Assembly: GCA_001839685.1 (NCBI GenBank)
Contig: MLAK01000949.1
Span: 99,270-163,269 of the forward strand
From: Tritrichomonas foetus
Taxonomy: Eukaryota > Parabasalia > Tritrichomonadida > Tritrichomonadidae
Reading direction: 5' to 3'
Length of the DNA: 64,000 nucleotides
Shown: one piece after another, positions 63,279 through 64,000 of the stretch
How positions within the stretch are numbered: the first letter of the stretch is position 1
How the letters are laid out: every line of letters begins with the position of its first letter
Translations under genes and position numbers: made by a program
Notes under the pieces: generated by a model
What the model saw: only the letters and a program-made list of their open reading frames with translations
Told to the model about the DNA's origin: nothing
Databases searched by the model: none

Positions 63279-63332
63279 ATAGGTCTACACTGTGGTCCAC
63301 CCAAGTTTGGGTGAACCACCCCGTAGACCTAT
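63279..63332. repeat. 54-nt nearly perfect stem-loop
   Basis: The outer arms ATAGGTCTAC (63279-63288) and GTAGACCTAT (63323-63332) are perfectly complementary. Inside them a second stem of 13 bp with one mismatch (GTGGTCCACCCAA / TTGGGTGAACCAC) closes a 2-nt loop. The block is far richer in G+C than its surroundings and marks the edge of the repeat island. It could be a subterminal hairpin of a mobile element. Confidence 0.8.
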
Positions 63333-63363
63333 CACGAACTATTCACGAACTTTCCTCACTACC

Positions 63364-63800
63364 GACATACACTAATGATAGAACGAATGACATACACTAA
63401 TGATAGAACGAATGACATACACTAATGACAATTACTAATTATTTACTAATGACAATTACTAATTATTTACTAATGATAACACTAATGACAATTACTAGTC
63501 GTTGCCACTTTACACCACCATAAATTTCTCTCACCAAAATTTACCATAGTAATTTACTAGACGTTGTCATTTTACACCACCATAAATTTCTCTCACCAAA
63601 TTTACCATAGTAATTTTACCATAGTAATTTTACCATAGTGGCAAATAATATCTGACTTGCTAATAATATCTGACTTGCTAATAATATCTGTCTTACTAAT
63701 AATATCTGACTTAGTCATATCTGACTTTATTATATCACAATTGACTTTATCATATCACCTCACATCTGACTTAGTCATATCTGACTTATATAGAAAATAA
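63364..63800. repeat. Island of four different short tandem repeats
   Basis: In order: a 25-bp unit twice (GACATACACTAATGATAGAA..., 63364-63413), a 24-bp unit twice (GACAATTACTAATTATTTAC..., 63427-63474), a unit of about 61 bp twice around ACACCACCATAAATTTCTCT (about 63495-63630), and an 18-bp unit about four times (TAATAATATCTGACTTGC-like, 63640-63720). Degenerate ATCTGACTTA copies follow to 63790. Confidence 0.85.
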
Positions 63801-63837
63801 AATTTTGTATAAAATAAAATTTACCACTTTTATCACA

Positions 63838-63842
63838 TCATT
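63838..63842 (+). promoter_or_regulatory. Initiator of the truncated right-edge gene
   Basis: TCATT with +1 A at 63840, 14 nt before the ATG at 63854. Confidence 0.45.
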
Positions 63843-63853
63843 TTTATATTTGC

Positions 63854-64000
63854 ATGAGCAAAATTACTAGGAAGGAAATGCTCCTCAGAAAAAAGGAACT
63901 CTACCAAAAAATTATGCTAATGATGGAGGAACTAGAGGAGGAAGAAGATACCAACGAAGATATTACTACCCAAAATGCTACCCAAAATGCTACCCAAAAT
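63854..64000 (+). CDS. Partial gene with charged helix and NATQ repeats (runs off window)
   Basis: 49 codons are visible, starting MSKITRKEMLLRKKELYQ, then a strongly acidic helix (EELEEEEDTNED), then a 4-residue repeat (T-Q-N-A, with sequon-like N-A-T). An initiator precedes the ATG. Codons ending in C or G are commoner than in neighbouring genes, and the gene follows directly on the repeat island. It may belong to a mobile element. No function can be given from this fragment. Confidence 0.5.
   Translation, partial: MSKITRKEMLLRKKELYQKIMLMMEELEEEEDTNEDITTQNATQNATQN

Noticed and set aside
1..64000. tRNA, rRNA, CRISPR or bacterial origin-type features
   Set aside because: No B-box-like GGTTCGAA cluster, rRNA segment or spacer-repeat array was noticed on reading. 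This was a visual scan and not a covariance-model search.

Overview
The window reads as nuclear DNA of a trichomonad (parabasalid) protist, most likely a Tritrichomonas species. The DNA is visibly AT-rich, genes are intron-free as far as I can see, and several start codons are preceded at 7-24 nt by a TCA-Py-T/A initiator like the one known from Trichomonas vaginalis. The gene content also fits: methionine gamma-lyase, a bacterial-type GH3 glucosidase, a Tvmar-like mariner, TKL and CAMK kinases, and long coiled-coil proteins. Species assignment is inference.

Layout. 1.5-10.4 kb: PP2A B56 subunit, methionine gamma-lyase, a minisatellite, and a UBR-box E3 ligase. 11.7-17.4 kb: a PPP-family protein whose catalytic motifs are destroyed, converging on a large coiled-coil protein. 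18.0-19.3 kb: a complete mariner element with TIRs and TA duplication. 20.0-22.9 kb: a Rab GTPase, then a decayed bacterial-type M20 hydrolase split by an antisense TKL-kinase fragment. 22.9-30.0 kb: a large helical protein resembling spastizin (ZFYVE26) and the GH3 glucosidase. 31-38 kb: a small hypothetical, a MATE transporter broken by one base, and two single-pass membrane proteins. 39.5-47 kb: two divergent kinases, a type II membrane glycoprotein with tandem sequons, a degenerate DHHC protein, and a third kinase. 48-52.5 kb: a DDE transposase gene, an orphan gene and a ceramide synthase. 52.5-62.4 kb: a repeat-flanked assembly gap, a coiled-coil protein, a gene whose 5' end is broken by a homopolymer indel, the Yju2/CWC16 splicing factor, a UBX-less p47-like protein, the KEOPS subunit Pcc1, and another coiled-coil protein. 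63.2-64.0 kb: a hairpin and short-repeat island leading into a new gene that runs off the window.

There is no operon logic. Genes are monocistronic, on both strands, separated by long AT-rich spacers. The core genes are housekeeping (phosphatase regulation, ubiquitin, vesicle traffic, sphingolipid synthesis, splicing, tRNA modification). The unusual material is the set of proteins that keep a fold but have lost active-site residues (PPP, DHHC), the nested relic at 21-22.9 kb, and the repeat island at the right edge. Methionine gamma-lyase and GH3 are visibly richer in G+C than their surroundings, which fits strong expression or acquisition from bacteria.
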